Source of the DNA: Dermacoccus abyssi
GTDB taxonomy: Bacteria; Actinomycetota; Actinomycetes; Actinomycetales; Dermatophilaceae
Reading direction: 5' to 3' (one strand)
Assembly (NCBI RefSeq): GCF_034541975.1
Contig: NZ_JAVYJM010000001.1
Length of the DNA stretch: 64,000 bases
Under the pieces are notes generated by a model. The model made no database searches, was not told the DNA's origin, and worked only from the letters and a program-made list of their open reading frames with translations. Below are positions 35,002 to 43,684 of this stretch, in pieces. Position numbers and translations under genes: made by a program. Every line of letters begins with the position of its first letter. Positions within the stretch are counted from its first letter, which is position 1.

Positions 35002-35391
35002 ATGCGGATCGGGGAGCTCGCTGAAGCGGCCGGCACGACCACGAAGACTCTGCGGTTCTATGAAGACCAGGGGCTCTTGCCCCCGGCCGAGCGCACGCCC
35101 GGCGGCTACCGCGACTACACGACCGAGAGCCTCACCCGGATCGACTTCATCCACCGCGGCCAAGCCGCCGGACTCTCCCTCGCCCAGATCCGGCAGGTCC
35201 TCGACATCCGCGACCACGGCCAAGCTCCCTGCGATCACGTACGCGACCTGCTCGACGCACGCCTGACCGACATTGACCTGAAACTCAGACAGCTCCACGA
35301 CCTGCGCGACACCCTCGCCGGGCTACGCGACCAGGCCGAGCACGTTGAGCCCGACACGTGTAGCTCCGACCAGGTCTGCCGGTACCTGTAG
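35002..35391 (+). CDS. merR: MerR-family mercury-responsive regulator
   Basis: A 129-residue MerR protein. The winged helix is MRIGELAEAAGTTTKTLRFYEDQGLLPP and GYRDYTTESLTRIDFI; a dimerisation helix follows. Metal-ligand cysteines are seen in APCDHV and the terminal DTCSSDQVCRYL, close to the three-cysteine pattern of mercury sensors although the last two are six rather than nine residues apart. Divergent from merA. ATG 35002 has GAGGGG upstream; a GTG two codons earlier is possible. Confidence 0.88.
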   Translation: MRIGELAEAAGTTTKTLRFYEDQGLLPPAERTPGGYRDYTTESLTRIDFIHRGQAAGLSLAQIRQVLDIRDHGQAPCDHVRDLLDARLTDIDLKLRQLHDLRDTLAGLRDQAEHVEPDTCSSDQVCRYL

Positions 35392-35661
35392 CCAAGCCCG
35401 ACGCCGCACGGACACGCCATCGAGGGGTGGTGGTCGACCGAGCCCCAGCCGCACAGCTGGAACGTTCCGCCTCGACCTACTGACACGAAAGTGTCAGCGG
35501 CGCAGTGGGCATCGGAACTGCGCCCGAGGGACTCACAGCACGTATCGATCCGGGTGGGTCGACAGGGGTGAGGGTCGCCAACCCCGGTAGTCGTATGGGG
35601 ATCCCCTTACGGGCATGCGATCTGGGCTGACGCCTGTGACCGAGTGTTCAGTGCGCGCTGT

Positions 35662-35684
35662 ATAGTTCAGTCCATGCTGACTAT
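35662..35684. promoter_or_regulatory. Possible CmtR operator over the start codon
   Basis: ATAGTTCAG (35662-35670) and CTGACTAT (35677-35684) form an imperfect dyad centred on the cmtR start, a position that would give autoregulation and block ribosome entry or initiation. Confidence 0.4.
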
Positions 35685-36033
35685 GGCTTCGCGTCTCGAC
35701 GTAATGAACCGCCTGGGTCGTGCACTGGCCGACCCCACTCGATCCCGGATCATCTTGACCCTGCTCGACCATCCCGCTTACCCGGCGGAACTGGCCCGAG
35801 ATCTGGACCTGACACGCCCGAACGTGTCCAACCACCTGGCATGCCTGCGCGATTGCGGGATCGTCGTCTCCGAGCCCGAGGGTCGTCGGACACGATATGA
35901 GATCGCCGATTCGCACCTGGCGCAGGCGCTGACGGCACTGGTCGATGCCACCCTGGCAGTGGACGAAGACGCCCCGTGCATCGATCCCGCCTGCTCGCTT
36001 CCCGGATGCGACGCAGCTGGGGAGGGCGCATGA
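35674..36033 (+). CDS. cmtR: CmtR-type ArsR-family Cd(II)/Pb(II) sensor
   Basis: A 119-residue ArsR/SmtB repressor. Its winged helix and alpha-4 helix read LTRPNVSNHLACLRDCGIVV with the two cysteines used by mycobacterial CmtR, and the third ligand appears in DEDAPCIDP; a further CSLPGC lies in the tail. CmtR releases DNA on binding cadmium or lead. It overlaps cadD by four bases (ATGA), so the pair is one metal-inducible operon. Confidence 0.9.
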   Translation: MLTMASRLDVMNRLGRALADPTRSRIILTLLDHPAYPAELARDLDLTRPNVSNHLACLRDCGIVVSEPEGRRTRYEIADSHLAQALTALVDATLAVDEDAPCIDPACSLPGCDAAGEGA

Positions 36034-36632
36034 TCCTCACCTCGGTCTTGCAGGCGATGGGCCTGTTCGCAGCGACCAACATCGACGACATCATCGTGCT
36101 CTCCCTCTTCTTCGCGCGAGGGGCAGGCCAGCGCGGCACTACCGCCCGCATTCTGGCCGGCCAGTACCTCGGATTCGCCGGCATCCTCGGTGCCGCGGTC
36201 CTGGTGACCATCGGTGCCGGAGCATTCCTGCCCTCGGCAGCCATCCCGTACTTCGGTCTCATCCCTCTGGGCCTCGGCCTCTGGGCCGCATGGCAGGCCT
36301 GGCGCGGAGACGATGACGACGATGACGACGAGGCCAAGGTTGCCGGCAAGAAGGTCGGCGTGTGGACAGTCGCAGGCGTCACCCTTGCCAACGGCGGCGA
36401 CAACATCGGCGTCTACACCCCTGTCTTCCTCAGCGTGGAACCTCTCGCAGGAGTCGCCTACTGCATCGTCTTCCTCGCGCTCGTCGCGGTCCTGGTGGCC
36501 CTGGCAAAGTTCGTCGCCACCCGCCCCCCGATCGCCGAAGTGCTCGAACGCTGGGAGCACATCCTCTTCCCCATCGTTCTCATCGGCCTCGGCATCGTGA
36601 TTCTCGTCAGCGGCGGAGCCTTCGGACTCTGA
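36030..36632 (+). CDS. cadD: CadD-family cadmium resistance transporter
   Basis: A 200-residue membrane protein with five to six helices. The N-terminal FAATNIDDIIVLSLFF and central LANGGDNIGVYTPVF repeats (with NIDD and GGDN acidic motifs) are diagnostic of CadD transporters in the LysE superfamily. A DDDDDDDE cytoplasmic loop at about 93-100 may bind metal. It exports Cd(II) under control of the overlapping cmtR gene. Confidence 0.92.
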   Translation: MILTSVLQAMGLFAATNIDDIIVLSLFFARGAGQRGTTARILAGQYLGFAGILGAAVLVTIGAGAFLPSAAIPYFGLIPLGLGLWAAWQAWRGDDDDDDDEAKVAGKKVGVWTVAGVTLANGGDNIGVYTPVFLSVEPLAGVAYCIVFLALVAVLVALAKFVATRPPIAEVLERWEHILFPIVLIGLGIVILVSGGAFGL

Positions 36633-37023
36633 CGTAGCGGCAGCGATCCAAACGGCGCCGACCGGGCGCACCCCTCTCGGTTCAGACCGCGACACCTACC
36701 TGCAGCCAGTCCTGCGTGGTCGCGGCAACAAGACCGCCACGGAGCGCTGCAAAAACCCCGCCACCAAGCGAACGAAGCCACACCTCAGAGGCTCCTGTCG
36801 GGTTGACCGTCGCCCACGCGATGGTAGGGGTGCAGAAACGACCCCTACCGGCTAGCGATCGGCGGCGCGAGAAGTAAAAATCGCGAGTCCTGCAAGCAAG
36901 AGGCCAATACCGTGTCGGTTCCCGCTGTGGCACTGACTGCCGCGATGCCGATCGCGACCAGGCAAGCTTGGTATCTCCTCGGTGATGGCCGCGACCGAGG
37001 CGGTTGACCCGCTCTTGCCTGGA
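36633..37023. other. Gap without a supported gene
   Basis: A degraded minus-strand frame (36682-36933) contains VNPTGASEVWLRSLGGGVF, which looks protein-like but is unrecognised and has no start. A small hairpin lies at 36823-36849, with arms GGTAGGGGT and ACCCCTACC around GCAGAAACG, which matches half of the palindromic motif. Confidence 0.4.
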
Positions 37024-38256
37024 TCATTTCCCCTTCAGGAGGCGATGCCAGTAGATCAGCGGTTGGGCGAAGAGGTCGAAGGCGAAAGTGATCATCCTGG
37101 GCCGCGCCAGAGAGATGAATGGCAAGGTCTTTTCCTCACGGCCTCGACGGTCCCACTCTGCCAAGATGAGGCGGCGACGATCGATCGGGATCGGTGCGAC
37201 GCTGTACCCGTCGTAGCGGGCCGTGAGGGGTTTGCCGTTGCGGCGTGCGATGAGGTTGTCGCTAAGGACGGGTACCTGGCGTCGTAGACCGCCACCAGAG
37301 GAGGCGGTACCGAGTTGCGCTGCGTCCCCTAGCGACCAAATCCCGTCATGCCGCCGGTGATGCAGGGTGTGCTCGTCGACGTCGATCAGGCCCGTCTCGG
37401 GTCGAGCGATACCTGCGTCGGCGACCCAGTCGTGGCCGCGGTGGGCGGGTACGACGTGCAACGCGTCGTAAGGCCACTGAGTAGCACTGCCGTCGACGTC
37501 GCGCGTGATGACGTGGCGCGAGTCCGCGTCGATGGATTCAACGGTGATACCGGAACGCACGTGGACACCGAGGCTTCGCAGGCGGGAGTCGATCTCGTTG
37601 TTCGCGCGGGGTAGACCGGTGAAGTCGCTGTTCTCATTGAGCACGGTCATCGTGATTTTCTCGAGACGCCCTTCGCGACGCCAGTGGTCAGCGGCGAGGA
37701 ACAGCGGTTTCAGACCAACGGCCGGGCAGGGGGCGTTGCGGCTCGAGATGGTGAACACCGTGTTGCCCTGGCGCAAGTTCTTCAGCATGTCCCATGTCGC
37801 GCTGGCCATGGTCGGCTCGTAGTTCGTCGACGCGTGGGGTGAAGCGCACGCCTGACGCAGTCCGGGGGTGGCGTCCCAATCGATGTGGGTGCCGGCGCAC
37901 ACGACGATGTCGGTGGCACTGATGCGCCGCCCGGCATCTGTGTGCACCTGGTGCACGCTTTTCGCGTCTGGCCCGCATGGGACTGGAGCGGGGGTCAATT
38001 CGACGACCGATTCGCGATACCAGGTGCATCCCGCCGGGATCTGCCTGCTTTGAGGCCGCTGGGCCCTGCGCAGCGTCGCAAGCCCTGCACCAACGTAGGA
38101 AAGCAGCGGGCGATAGGTGTGCGGTTCGTCGGGACTGACGATGGCGACGTCCAGATCGGGATCGTCACGATGTAGCCGAGCGGCCAGCGCGATGCCGGCG
38201 TTGCCCGCGCCGATGATGACGGCGTCGTGGGTGGTTTCGGGGTGGGTGAGGTTCAT
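37024..38256 (-). CDS. Sulfide:quinone reductase-like FAD-dependent oxidoreductase
   Basis: A 410-residue two-dinucleotide-binding flavoprotein. The first FAD site is VIIGAGNAGIALAARLHRDD; SSRNAPCPAVGLKPLFLAADHWRR is the SQR/FCSD-type segment with one of the usual cysteines, and a second FAD motif is seen in GIWSLGDAAQLG. The C-terminal region ends with LFAQPLIYWHRLLKGK, an amphipathic membrane-association tail. Likely a type II NADH dehydrogenase/SQR relative acting at the membrane; which electron donor it uses is not evident. It overlaps the FemAB-like gene by four bases. Confidence 0.8.
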   Translation of the reverse strand: MNLTHPETTHDAVIIGAGNAGIALAARLHRDDPDLDVAIVSPDEPHTYRPLLSYVGAGLATLRRAQRPQSRQIPAGCTWYRESVVELTPAPVPCGPDAKSVHQVHTDAGRRISATDIVVCAGTHIDWDATPGLRQACASPHASTNYEPTMASATWDMLKNLRQGNTVFTISSRNAPCPAVGLKPLFLAADHWRREGRLEKITMTVLNENSDFTGLPRANNEIDSRLRSLGVHVRSGITVESIDADSRHVITRDVDGSATQWPYDALHVVPAHRGHDWVADAGIARPETGLIDVDEHTLHHRRHDGIWSLGDAAQLGTASSGGGLRRQVPVLSDNLIARRNGKPLTARYDGYSVAPIPIDRRRLILAEWDRRGREEKTLPFISLARPRMITFAFDLFAQPLIYWHRLLKGK

Positions 38257-39215
38257 GGCTTCTTTCTTGCCGTGCGGGTACGTCGCTCCTGGATGGTGGT
38301 GACTGCGGGTACGAGAGCGTGTTCCCAGGTCCCGAGGTGGGTGATGTCGTGGCCACCGAAGGAGCGCTTGAATTGGGTGAATCCGTTCCATGGATGCTCG
38401 GGTTGATCGGGGGGAGCGATACCGAACAGGTCAGCTGTCCGGGTTCCGCGATCGTGCGCATCGAGCAGGGCTGTCGCGATCAGCGGCTGGTTGGGTCGTA
38501 ATTGGCGGTGCTCGCGGGGCATGGCGGAGTGTGCGAACAGTCGCTGGGTGGGGCTGTCGTAGACGAGTGTCGCGCAGAGTGGCTCGTCGTTGTTCCAGGT
38601 CGTGTACAGCGTGGCAGCGCCACGTGGCATGAGAGTCTGTGCGGCCGCCATCAAGTACGCGTGCGAGCGGGGGCGGATGCCTTGTTCTTGGGTTGTCCGT
38701 GTCAGGAATGACGTCAGGATCGTGACGTCGTCAGGATGAGTGCTGCGCCGCACGGCTAGACCCTTTTTGTGGTGGTTGCGGTGGATCGTGCGGATGCTTC
38801 CCGTCGCGTCCGCGAGGATGTCCTCGCCGGGGCGGGACACATCGATCAGGCGTGTGTGCGCTGGTTGGTGGTCGTGCGCGGCGCGGTGGAAGGAAGCTCG
38901 GACCATGGTTTCGCGCCACGAGGTGAGATTGTCGTGAGGTGACAACACCGGGGGTCGAGGTTCGACTCGCACCCACCACGCGCGCTGCGTTCGAGCTAGC
39001 GCGGCAATAGCACGCACCGCCTCCGTCAGGGCCGCTTGGCTCGCACAGACCGGCCCGTAGGGGACGTACAGATACGATCCGACGCGCCTTTTCTCTTGCA
39101 CGCATAGCGCACTCCAGCCTGGCCCACGAAGACGCCAGGTTTTCTTGCCCAGGGCCTCATTCATCGCCTGCCACGGATCGTCCTGTAGAGCTGACCTCAG
39201 GTCGTACATCGTCAT
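38253..39215 (-). CDS. FemAB/FemX-like aminoacyltransferase
   Basis: A 320-residue GNAT-fold protein of the FemAB family, which adds amino acids to cell-wall precursors. Two GNAT-like lobes are visible: YLYVPYGPVCASQAALTEAV in the first and TRLIDVSRPGEDILADATGSIRTIHRNHHKKGL in the second, then LFGIAPPDQPEHPWNGFTQFKRSFGG near the end, the hallmark segment. It is translationally coupled to the SQR-like flavoprotein (ATGA overlap), an unusual pairing. Confidence 0.8.
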   Translation of the reverse strand: MTMYDLRSALQDDPWQAMNEALGKKTWRLRGPGWSALCVQEKRRVGSYLYVPYGPVCASQAALTEAVRAIAALARTQRAWWVRVEPRPPVLSPHDNLTSWRETMVRASFHRAAHDHQPAHTRLIDVSRPGEDILADATGSIRTIHRNHHKKGLAVRRSTHPDDVTILTSFLTRTTQEQGIRPRSHAYLMAAAQTLMPRGAATLYTTWNNDEPLCATLVYDSPTQRLFAHSAMPREHRQLRPNQPLIATALLDAHDRGTRTADLFGIAPPDQPEHPWNGFTQFKRSFGGHDITHLGTWEHALVPAVTTIQERRTRTARKKP

Positions 39216-39385
39216 CTTATGGTCCTCTGTTTGTCAGCGCTCGAGGCGTCATGTTGGTGCTGAGCGACCGGGTGGCCGGGGGCATGCGGGGCGGCGCGTT
39301 CGCAGCCGACGGCTGGGAAGCATCTTGTGGTGCGAGCGTGTAGGTGCCGTTCACGGGTGTGAAGGAGGCCTGGCACGATGGGCGC

Positions 39386-40213
39386 ATGGATGCGGTTTTT
39401 GCCCTGCGGCGCCAGTTGTCGCTGAAACTGCGAGACGGCGTGGCCGGGCCCGACGCAGAGCGGGCGCGCGCCCGCATCTGGGACACGCCCGGGCCTCGCT
39501 GGTTCGACGAGAGCGACCCGTTGTGGATCGTGCACGCCGACGCCTCCATGTTCGTCGGGGGCCTCGCGTCCTTGCTGCTGCAGTCGCTGCATCCGCTCGC
39601 GATGGCCGGCGTCGCCCAGCACAGCGGTTACCGATCCGACCCGTGGGGTCGGTTGCAGCGCACCAGCCACTACATCGCGACGACGTCGTTCGGCACGATC
39701 GAACACGCCGAAGCCATGATCGACGCGGTGCGACGCATCCACGAGACCGTCACGGGCACGTTCGAAGCCACCCCCTACCGTGCGGGCGACCCGGACCTGC
39801 TGCGGTGGGTGCACGTCGCCGAGACGTTCTGCTTCGCGCGCGCCCACCAGCTGTACGGACACGACCACCTTGACGCCGCGCAGTACGACACCTACGTCGA
39901 TCAGGCACGCCACTCGGCGCAGCTGCTCGGGGTCACGCGCGCCCCGACAACGGTGGGCGCCATGCTCGAGCAGCTGACGACGTACCGGCCTGCGCTGCAC
40001 GCGACGAGGGACTGCCTCGATGCTCAACACTTCCTCCTGCGCGACCCGCCTCTGCCACGCGGTGCGCGGCCGGGTTACTCGCTCCTTGTACGCGGCGCGG
40101 TCGCGGTTCTTCCGTCTTGGGCGCGAAGCGAACTGCAGCTGCGTTCACTGCCGGGCGATGAGCGCCTGGGGCGCGTTGGCACAGCAGCGATTCGATGGGT
40201 GATGGCTGCGTAG
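39386..40213 (+). CDS. MpaB-family (DUF2236) oxygenase
   Basis: A 275-residue helical protein of the latex-clearing/mycophenolic-acid MpaB' family, which binds heme b. The SLLLQSLHPLAMAGVAQHSGY segment with its histidines, then RLQRTSHYIATTSFGT and WVHVAETFCFARAHQLYG, are the family core. The start is uncertain: GGAGG at 39364 is 17 bases from the ATG at 39386, and in-frame GTGs lie at 39344 and 39359. It faces a convergent minus-strand gene across a hairpin terminator. Confidence 0.88.
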   Translation: MDAVFALRRQLSLKLRDGVAGPDAERARARIWDTPGPRWFDESDPLWIVHADASMFVGGLASLLLQSLHPLAMAGVAQHSGYRSDPWGRLQRTSHYIATTSFGTIEHAEAMIDAVRRIHETVTGTFEATPYRAGDPDLLRWVHVAETFCFARAHQLYGHDHLDAAQYDTYVDQARHSAQLLGVTRAPTTVGAMLEQLTTYRPALHATRDCLDAQHFLLRDPPLPRGARPGYSLLVRGAVAVLPSWARSELQLRSLPGDERLGRVGTAAIRWVMAA

Positions 40214-40240
40214 CGTCGTTACCCAGCCGGGAGTTAACCA

Positions 40241-40274
40241 TGACGCGGTCGACCCAAGGGGGTCGGCCGCGTCA
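40241..40274. terminator. Bidirectional terminator
   Basis: Arms TGACGCGGTCGACC (40241-40254) and GGTCGGCCGCGTCA (40261-40274) with one G-T pair and a six-base loop, between convergent genes ending at 40213 and 40305. Confidence 0.7.
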
Positions 40275-40304
40275 CGGTCATCATCGAAGTACGCATGATT
40301 CCGT

Positions 40305-40673
40305 TCAGCTGTAGAAAGGCCGCTCGGCGTTTTCCGGTTCGATGTGGGTGTTTTCCGAACGATCGTCAGGGTGAACCTGGGCGGGTGTGTTGGCGACCGG
40401 GATCTCGGAAATGAGGTTGCCGGAGCCGTCGACGACGCGCACCATCGTCAGGTCGGGCACGGCAAGGTTCTCGGCCATGCCCCGCAATTCGCTCGTGGAG
40501 ATGGGTCGGTCGTAGCGACGTGTTGCCTCGATCAGGGCATGTTCGACGTCGCCGACATCTGCGCCCGGCGCTGCCTGGGCTCCAGCGCGAAGAATCGACA
40601 AGATCGAAACGGCTCCCGCGCCGTCCTCTTCGGACCTGACCTGATCGTTGAGGGTGAACAGCCATTCGGCCAT
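40305..40673 (-). CDS. Hypothetical protein
   Basis: A 122-residue soluble protein: EWLFTLNDQVRSEEDGAGAVSILSILRAG, a helical middle with VEHALIEATRRYDRPISTSELRGMAENL, and an acidic end. GTG/ATG choice: ATG 40673. No family is recognised. It is isolated between two hairpin terminators (40241 and 40707) and so forms its own unit. Confidence 0.55.
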   Translation of the reverse strand: MAEWLFTLNDQVRSEEDGAGAVSILSILRAGAQAAPGADVGDVEHALIEATRRYDRPISTSELRGMAENLAVPDLTMVRVVDGSGNLISEIPVANTPAQVHPDDRSENTHIEPENAERPFYS

Positions 40674-40706
40674 GAGTCTGCTTTCGTTTGGCAGGGCAGG
40701 CACCGC

Positions 40707-40740
40707 ATGGCTCTGGCGCGCTTGACCGCGCCAGAGCCAT
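40707..40740 (-). terminator. Intrinsic terminator hairpin
   Basis: Perfect 14-bp stem (40707-40720 with 40727-40740) and CTTGAC loop, 33 bases past the stop of the small membrane protein gene at 40774. Confidence 0.75.
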
Positions 40741-40773
40741 AGGGTGCCTCAACCCAGGTGGGCGAGGGCGGAG

Positions 40774-40989
40774 TCAGTCCATCTCGTCGAGCTTGAGGGC
40801 GTTGCCGAGGGCAAAGAACGTCGGCGCCCAGTGGCCGACGAAAATGCCCCAGCGGTCGGACTGGGCCTTGGAGTCCCCGGTCTTGTTGCGGCTGGTGAAG
40901 TACGAGCCGTAGCTCAACGCGATGGAGGCCAGACCTGCCGCATAGCAGTACTGGGGACGAACGCCGGCGTTACGGATGGTGGTCAGCAT
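40774..40989 (-). CDS. Small membrane-associated hypothetical protein
   Basis: A 71-residue protein with a hydrophobic stretch YCYAAGLASIALSYGSYFT and a second, weaker one in GIFVGHWAPTFFALGNAL; ends in KLDEMD. GAGTAG precedes the ATG at 40989. Conserved-looking small actinobacterial protein without a named family known to me. Confidence 0.6.
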   Translation of the reverse strand: MLTTIRNAGVRPQYCYAAGLASIALSYGSYFTSRNKTGDSKAQSDRWGIFVGHWAPTFFALGNALKLDEMD

Positions 40990-41123
40990 GGTTCTACTCC
41001 TTCGTTGCCGCACTTGTGCGGCACTCATGGGTTGGCGGTCAGGCTGGGAGACCTGGCCGTGAAGGGCGTAGCGGGGATTTGGTGAAGCAGACCCGGGAAA
41101 GGTCGGGCGTCGTGCGCTTCTGG

Positions 41124-41306
41124 TTACTCGCCGAGGATGTCGTCGAGTGCCTCGCGCACGGCTTGACGGGCGGCGACACGAACGCTGGCGCTGCGTTGTA
41201 GTTCAGCGGTGTCCGCTGATTCGACGCGGGCGAGCTCTTGTTCTTCAGCCGCCTTGGCGTTGTCTCGCGCGGTAGCGATGGCGCTCCAGATGTCACGTTC
41301 AGTCAT
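41124..41306 (-). CDS. Small helical hypothetical protein
   Basis: A 60-residue, alanine/glutamate-rich chain predicted to be one or two helices (AIATARDNAKAAEEQELARV, then ARQAVREALDDILGE). No family recognised. ATG 41306 selected. Confidence 0.45.
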   Translation of the reverse strand: MTERDIWSAIATARDNAKAAEEQELARVESADTAELQRSASVRVAARQAVREALDDILGE

Positions 41307-41403
41307 ATCCCCAGCAGACCACACCCCCCGTCAGGCACCGCCACCCCAAGAGGTGGGAAATAGTGCGATAGGTCATACTGGCGGGCAGGCATAGCTTGGG
41401 CGC

Positions 41404-41625
41404 ATGACAGACAGATCCACCGAGGAGCCGCAATTCTTCGGTCCAGTAGAACTCACCAGCGGCGCCTTCGCCCTCACGACCTCATGGCAGGGGGGTGTCC
41501 ACGTGGTCAAGTACGACCCTGACGGCGCAGTCGAGCCATACGGCCCATTGAGCAGCGCCCAAGCCTTCGCACTGTCTCGTGTTCTTGCTAGCGCTGCAGC
41601 TGCCGCGAACGAGCTGCTGCGTTGA
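41404..41625 (+). CDS. Small hypothetical protein
   Basis: A 73-residue protein with beta-like GAFALTTSWQGGVHVVKYDPDG followed by a helix (SAQAFALSRVLASAAAAANE). Followed by a perfect 19-bp hairpin, which supports it as a transcribed unit. No family recognised. Confidence 0.5.
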   Translation: MTDRSTEEPQFFGPVELTSGAFALTTSWQGGVHVVKYDPDGAVEPYGPLSSAQAFALSRVLASAAAAANELLR

Positions 41626-41689
41626 AACGCACCGGGAGTCTGATCACGGGCCGCGGTCAACAGCTGACCGGCGCCCCACGCCGATGTCT

Positions 41690-41730
41690 CGGGTCGGGAG
41701 GTGATCACAGCGTGATCACCTCCCGACCCG
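41690..41730. terminator. 19-bp perfect bidirectional hairpin
   Basis: CGGGTCGGGAGGTGATCAC (41690-41708) and its exact complement (41712-41730) around AGC, between the plus-strand gene ending at 41625 and the minus-strand gene ending at 41863. Confidence 0.8.
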
Positions 41731-41862
41731 AAGCGCGTCCTCCCTCATCACCGCTGCTGGACGCAACCAGTCCCAGTCTCGTTGGCTGCCAAACTCGATG
41801 CCAACGGCGGCAGTGAACCGCTGCGCGCGACGCGTCGGCAGAAAAGCAACGACAAGCGTCCG

Positions 41863-42471
41863 TCACCGGGCGGGGGTTACTCGGCCCGTCTGCGCCCGAT
41901 CGCGCGTATAGACGACGTCGCGCGTACCGACGGTACGGGCAATCGCCAGATGCCCGCCAAGGTAACCGCCAAGACCGGCAACACCCATGCCGCTGAGCCC
42001 CAGTGCGCGCCCGAGGCCATCGCGGCCCACGTGACGAGCGACCCAAGACCCGGCCTGCAAGCCGGTCGCGAGGCCGTTCGCGGCCGCATGCACGACGGCA
42101 ACGCGCCTGTCACGTCGCTGCGCGCCCGAGTACTCGGCCCACCCGGTCAAGGCCGACGGCACGGCCGAGAGCACTCCCACCCCGGTGAGCATGCGTGCAG
42201 CGCCGCGTTCACCCGGCCCGCCTAGGACGTCAAGGAGCAGGGCGCTCAGCCACGTACCCATCGGCACCTCAACAAGCAGCGGATGCACAGCGTGCCCGAG
42301 TTTGCGGCCCTGCAACACACCACGCACACGATTGTTGCCGGCGGCAATGCGAGCCACAGCGTCGCCAACTGCGACCACCGGATCGAGTGCCCCGGTGCTC
42401 TCTAGGGCCCGCATCACAGGCGTCAACGGGCTATCTGGCCCTACGGCGGGTGAATGGGGAGCAGCGGTCAT
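41863..42471 (-). CDS. DUF2231-type membrane protein
   Basis: A 202-residue protein whose middle carries three or four hydrophobic helices beginning with LGHAVHPLLVEVPMGTWLSALLLDVL, the HPLLV motif of DUF2231, and ending in GYLGGHLAIARTVG. In many actinobacteria this domain is fused to or next to a Rieske iron-sulphur protein; no Rieske domain follows here. The N-terminal 45 residues are soluble. Confidence 0.7.
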   Translation of the reverse strand: MTAAPHSPAVGPDSPLTPVMRALESTGALDPVVAVGDAVARIAAGNNRVRGVLQGRKLGHAVHPLLVEVPMGTWLSALLLDVLGGPGERGAARMLTGVGVLSAVPSALTGWAEYSGAQRRDRRVAVVHAAANGLATGLQAGSWVARHVGRDGLGRALGLSGMGVAGLGGYLGGHLAIARTVGTRDVVYTRDRAQTGRVTPAR

Positions 42472-42679
42472 CAGTCAATCCTGTCATCGAAGTCGCATTT
42501 GTCTCATAGCCTGCCATCCCAAGATGCTCGCCGCAGTCTTCTCGAACACGTAGTTACCTGCCGCGCCACCTGACATGACAGGGCGTGCGGCGGCGTCATC
42601 AGATCGTCACGATTCCCACCTCGTCGCTGTGGAGTCAGCAGCTGCTCGGGTTCACGTCACCGGCGGCCGAGAGTTGAGT

Positions 42680-42829
42680 GGCTCTTCGCAGATGAGGGTG
42701 TAGAAGCTGACGGCGCGGCGGTGTCGGGATAGAAGTCGAGGTCTTCGAGGAAGCGCGGGCAGCGGTGATTCTTGCTGCGACGCTCGTCCAGTGGTTCACC
42801 TCTGGCGTGGTCGTCGCGGTGTCTGGCAG
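42680..42829. mobile_element. Remnant end of a diverged ISL3 element
   Basis: GGCTCTTCGCAGATGAGGGT at 42680 matches the ISL3 terminal repeat with one change, and the following bases keep the spacing of the transposase-start side (GGCGCGGCGGTGTCGGGATA, AGTCGAGGTCTTC) before similarity fades. The rest is gone. This is an older relative of the intact copies and fills most of the gap 42472-42829. Confidence 0.65.
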
Positions 42830-43591
42830 CTAGCCCACTCCGAAGCCGCCATTGCTCTGTAGCACTTGCCCGGTAACCCAGCCACCCTGCTCAGACAGGA
42901 GGAATGCGACGAGGTTAGCCGTGTCTTCGGGGTTGCCGAGGCGTCCAGCCGGGGTCATGGCTGTGAGGTGGTCGCGAGTCTGTGAATCCATCCAGCCTGT
43001 ATCGATCGGTCCCGGATTGATTGCGTTCGCGCGCACACCGAGCGATGCAAGTTCGATCGATGCTGCCGTAACGAGACGATCCAACGCGCCCTTGCTGGTT
43101 CCGTAGGGCAGGTTGAATGCGGAGTGATCGCTCGTCAGCGCGATGATACGCGCAGAATTGCTGTCCTTGACCTGGGCAGAAAGTGTCTCAGCGAACGCTT
43201 TGATCAGAAGCCATGCCGCACGAGCGTTGACGGCGTAGTGGCGGTCCCAGCTCTCCACCGTGGTGTCCAAGATCGAGCTATCCACACCTTCAGAGTGAGA
43301 CAACACCAGGGCCGTGAGAGTGCCGTGCTCGTTGGCGCGTTCGACGAGTTGCTGGGGGACAGCAGGGTCGGCCAGATCGGCAGGCAGCAGGGTGACTGTT
43401 GCTCCGCGCGTCCTGCACTCCGCAGCAATGGCTGCAACGTCATCGGGGCTCGGGGGGAGACCAACACGCTCTTCATAGCCTGGAAGGTGGGCGAGAGCTA
43501 GGTCCCACCCGTCGCTGGCAAGGCGAGTCGCTATGGCTGCGCCTAGGCCGGATCGGCGGCCTACCCCCGTGATCAGTGCGGTTGGACGCAT
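42830..43591 (-). CDS. Short-chain dehydrogenase/reductase
   Basis: A 253-residue classical SDR. NAD(P) motif TGVGRRSGLGAAIA, catalytic Ser in IIALTSDHSAF, Tyr/Lys in YGTSKGALDRL, and INPGPIDTGWM after it. C-terminal GGWVTGQVLQSNGGFGVG is typical. NADP preference is suggested by the arginines in the first loop. The substrate is unknown. It abuts an ISL3 remnant on its 3' side, which supplies the stop region. Confidence 0.9.
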   Translation of the reverse strand: MRPTALITGVGRRSGLGAAIATRLASDGWDLALAHLPGYEERVGLPPSPDDVAAIAAECRTRGATVTLLPADLADPAVPQQLVERANEHGTLTALVLSHSEGVDSSILDTTVESWDRHYAVNARAAWLLIKAFAETLSAQVKDSNSARIIALTSDHSAFNLPYGTSKGALDRLVTAASIELASLGVRANAINPGPIDTGWMDSQTRDHLTAMTPAGRLGNPEDTANLVAFLLSEQGGWVTGQVLQSNGGFGVG

Positions 43592-43665
43592 ACGACAAAA
43601 CCTCTCTCGTGGGGTCGCCCTGGCGAGGACGCAGCTGCGTGAGCAACATAGGCACCTTGAGCGGT

Positions 43666-43684
43666 GTAGCTCAAACGAAGGTTC
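43666..43684 (-). repeat. Cassette-like palindromic motif, copy 3
   Basis: Plus strand GTAGCTCAAACGAAGGTTC, a match to the consensus on the minus strand. It sits inside perfect 11-bp outer arms: AGCGGTGTAGC (43660-43670) and GCTACACCGCT (43687-43697), so the copy could fold into a long hairpin. Confidence 0.6.
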
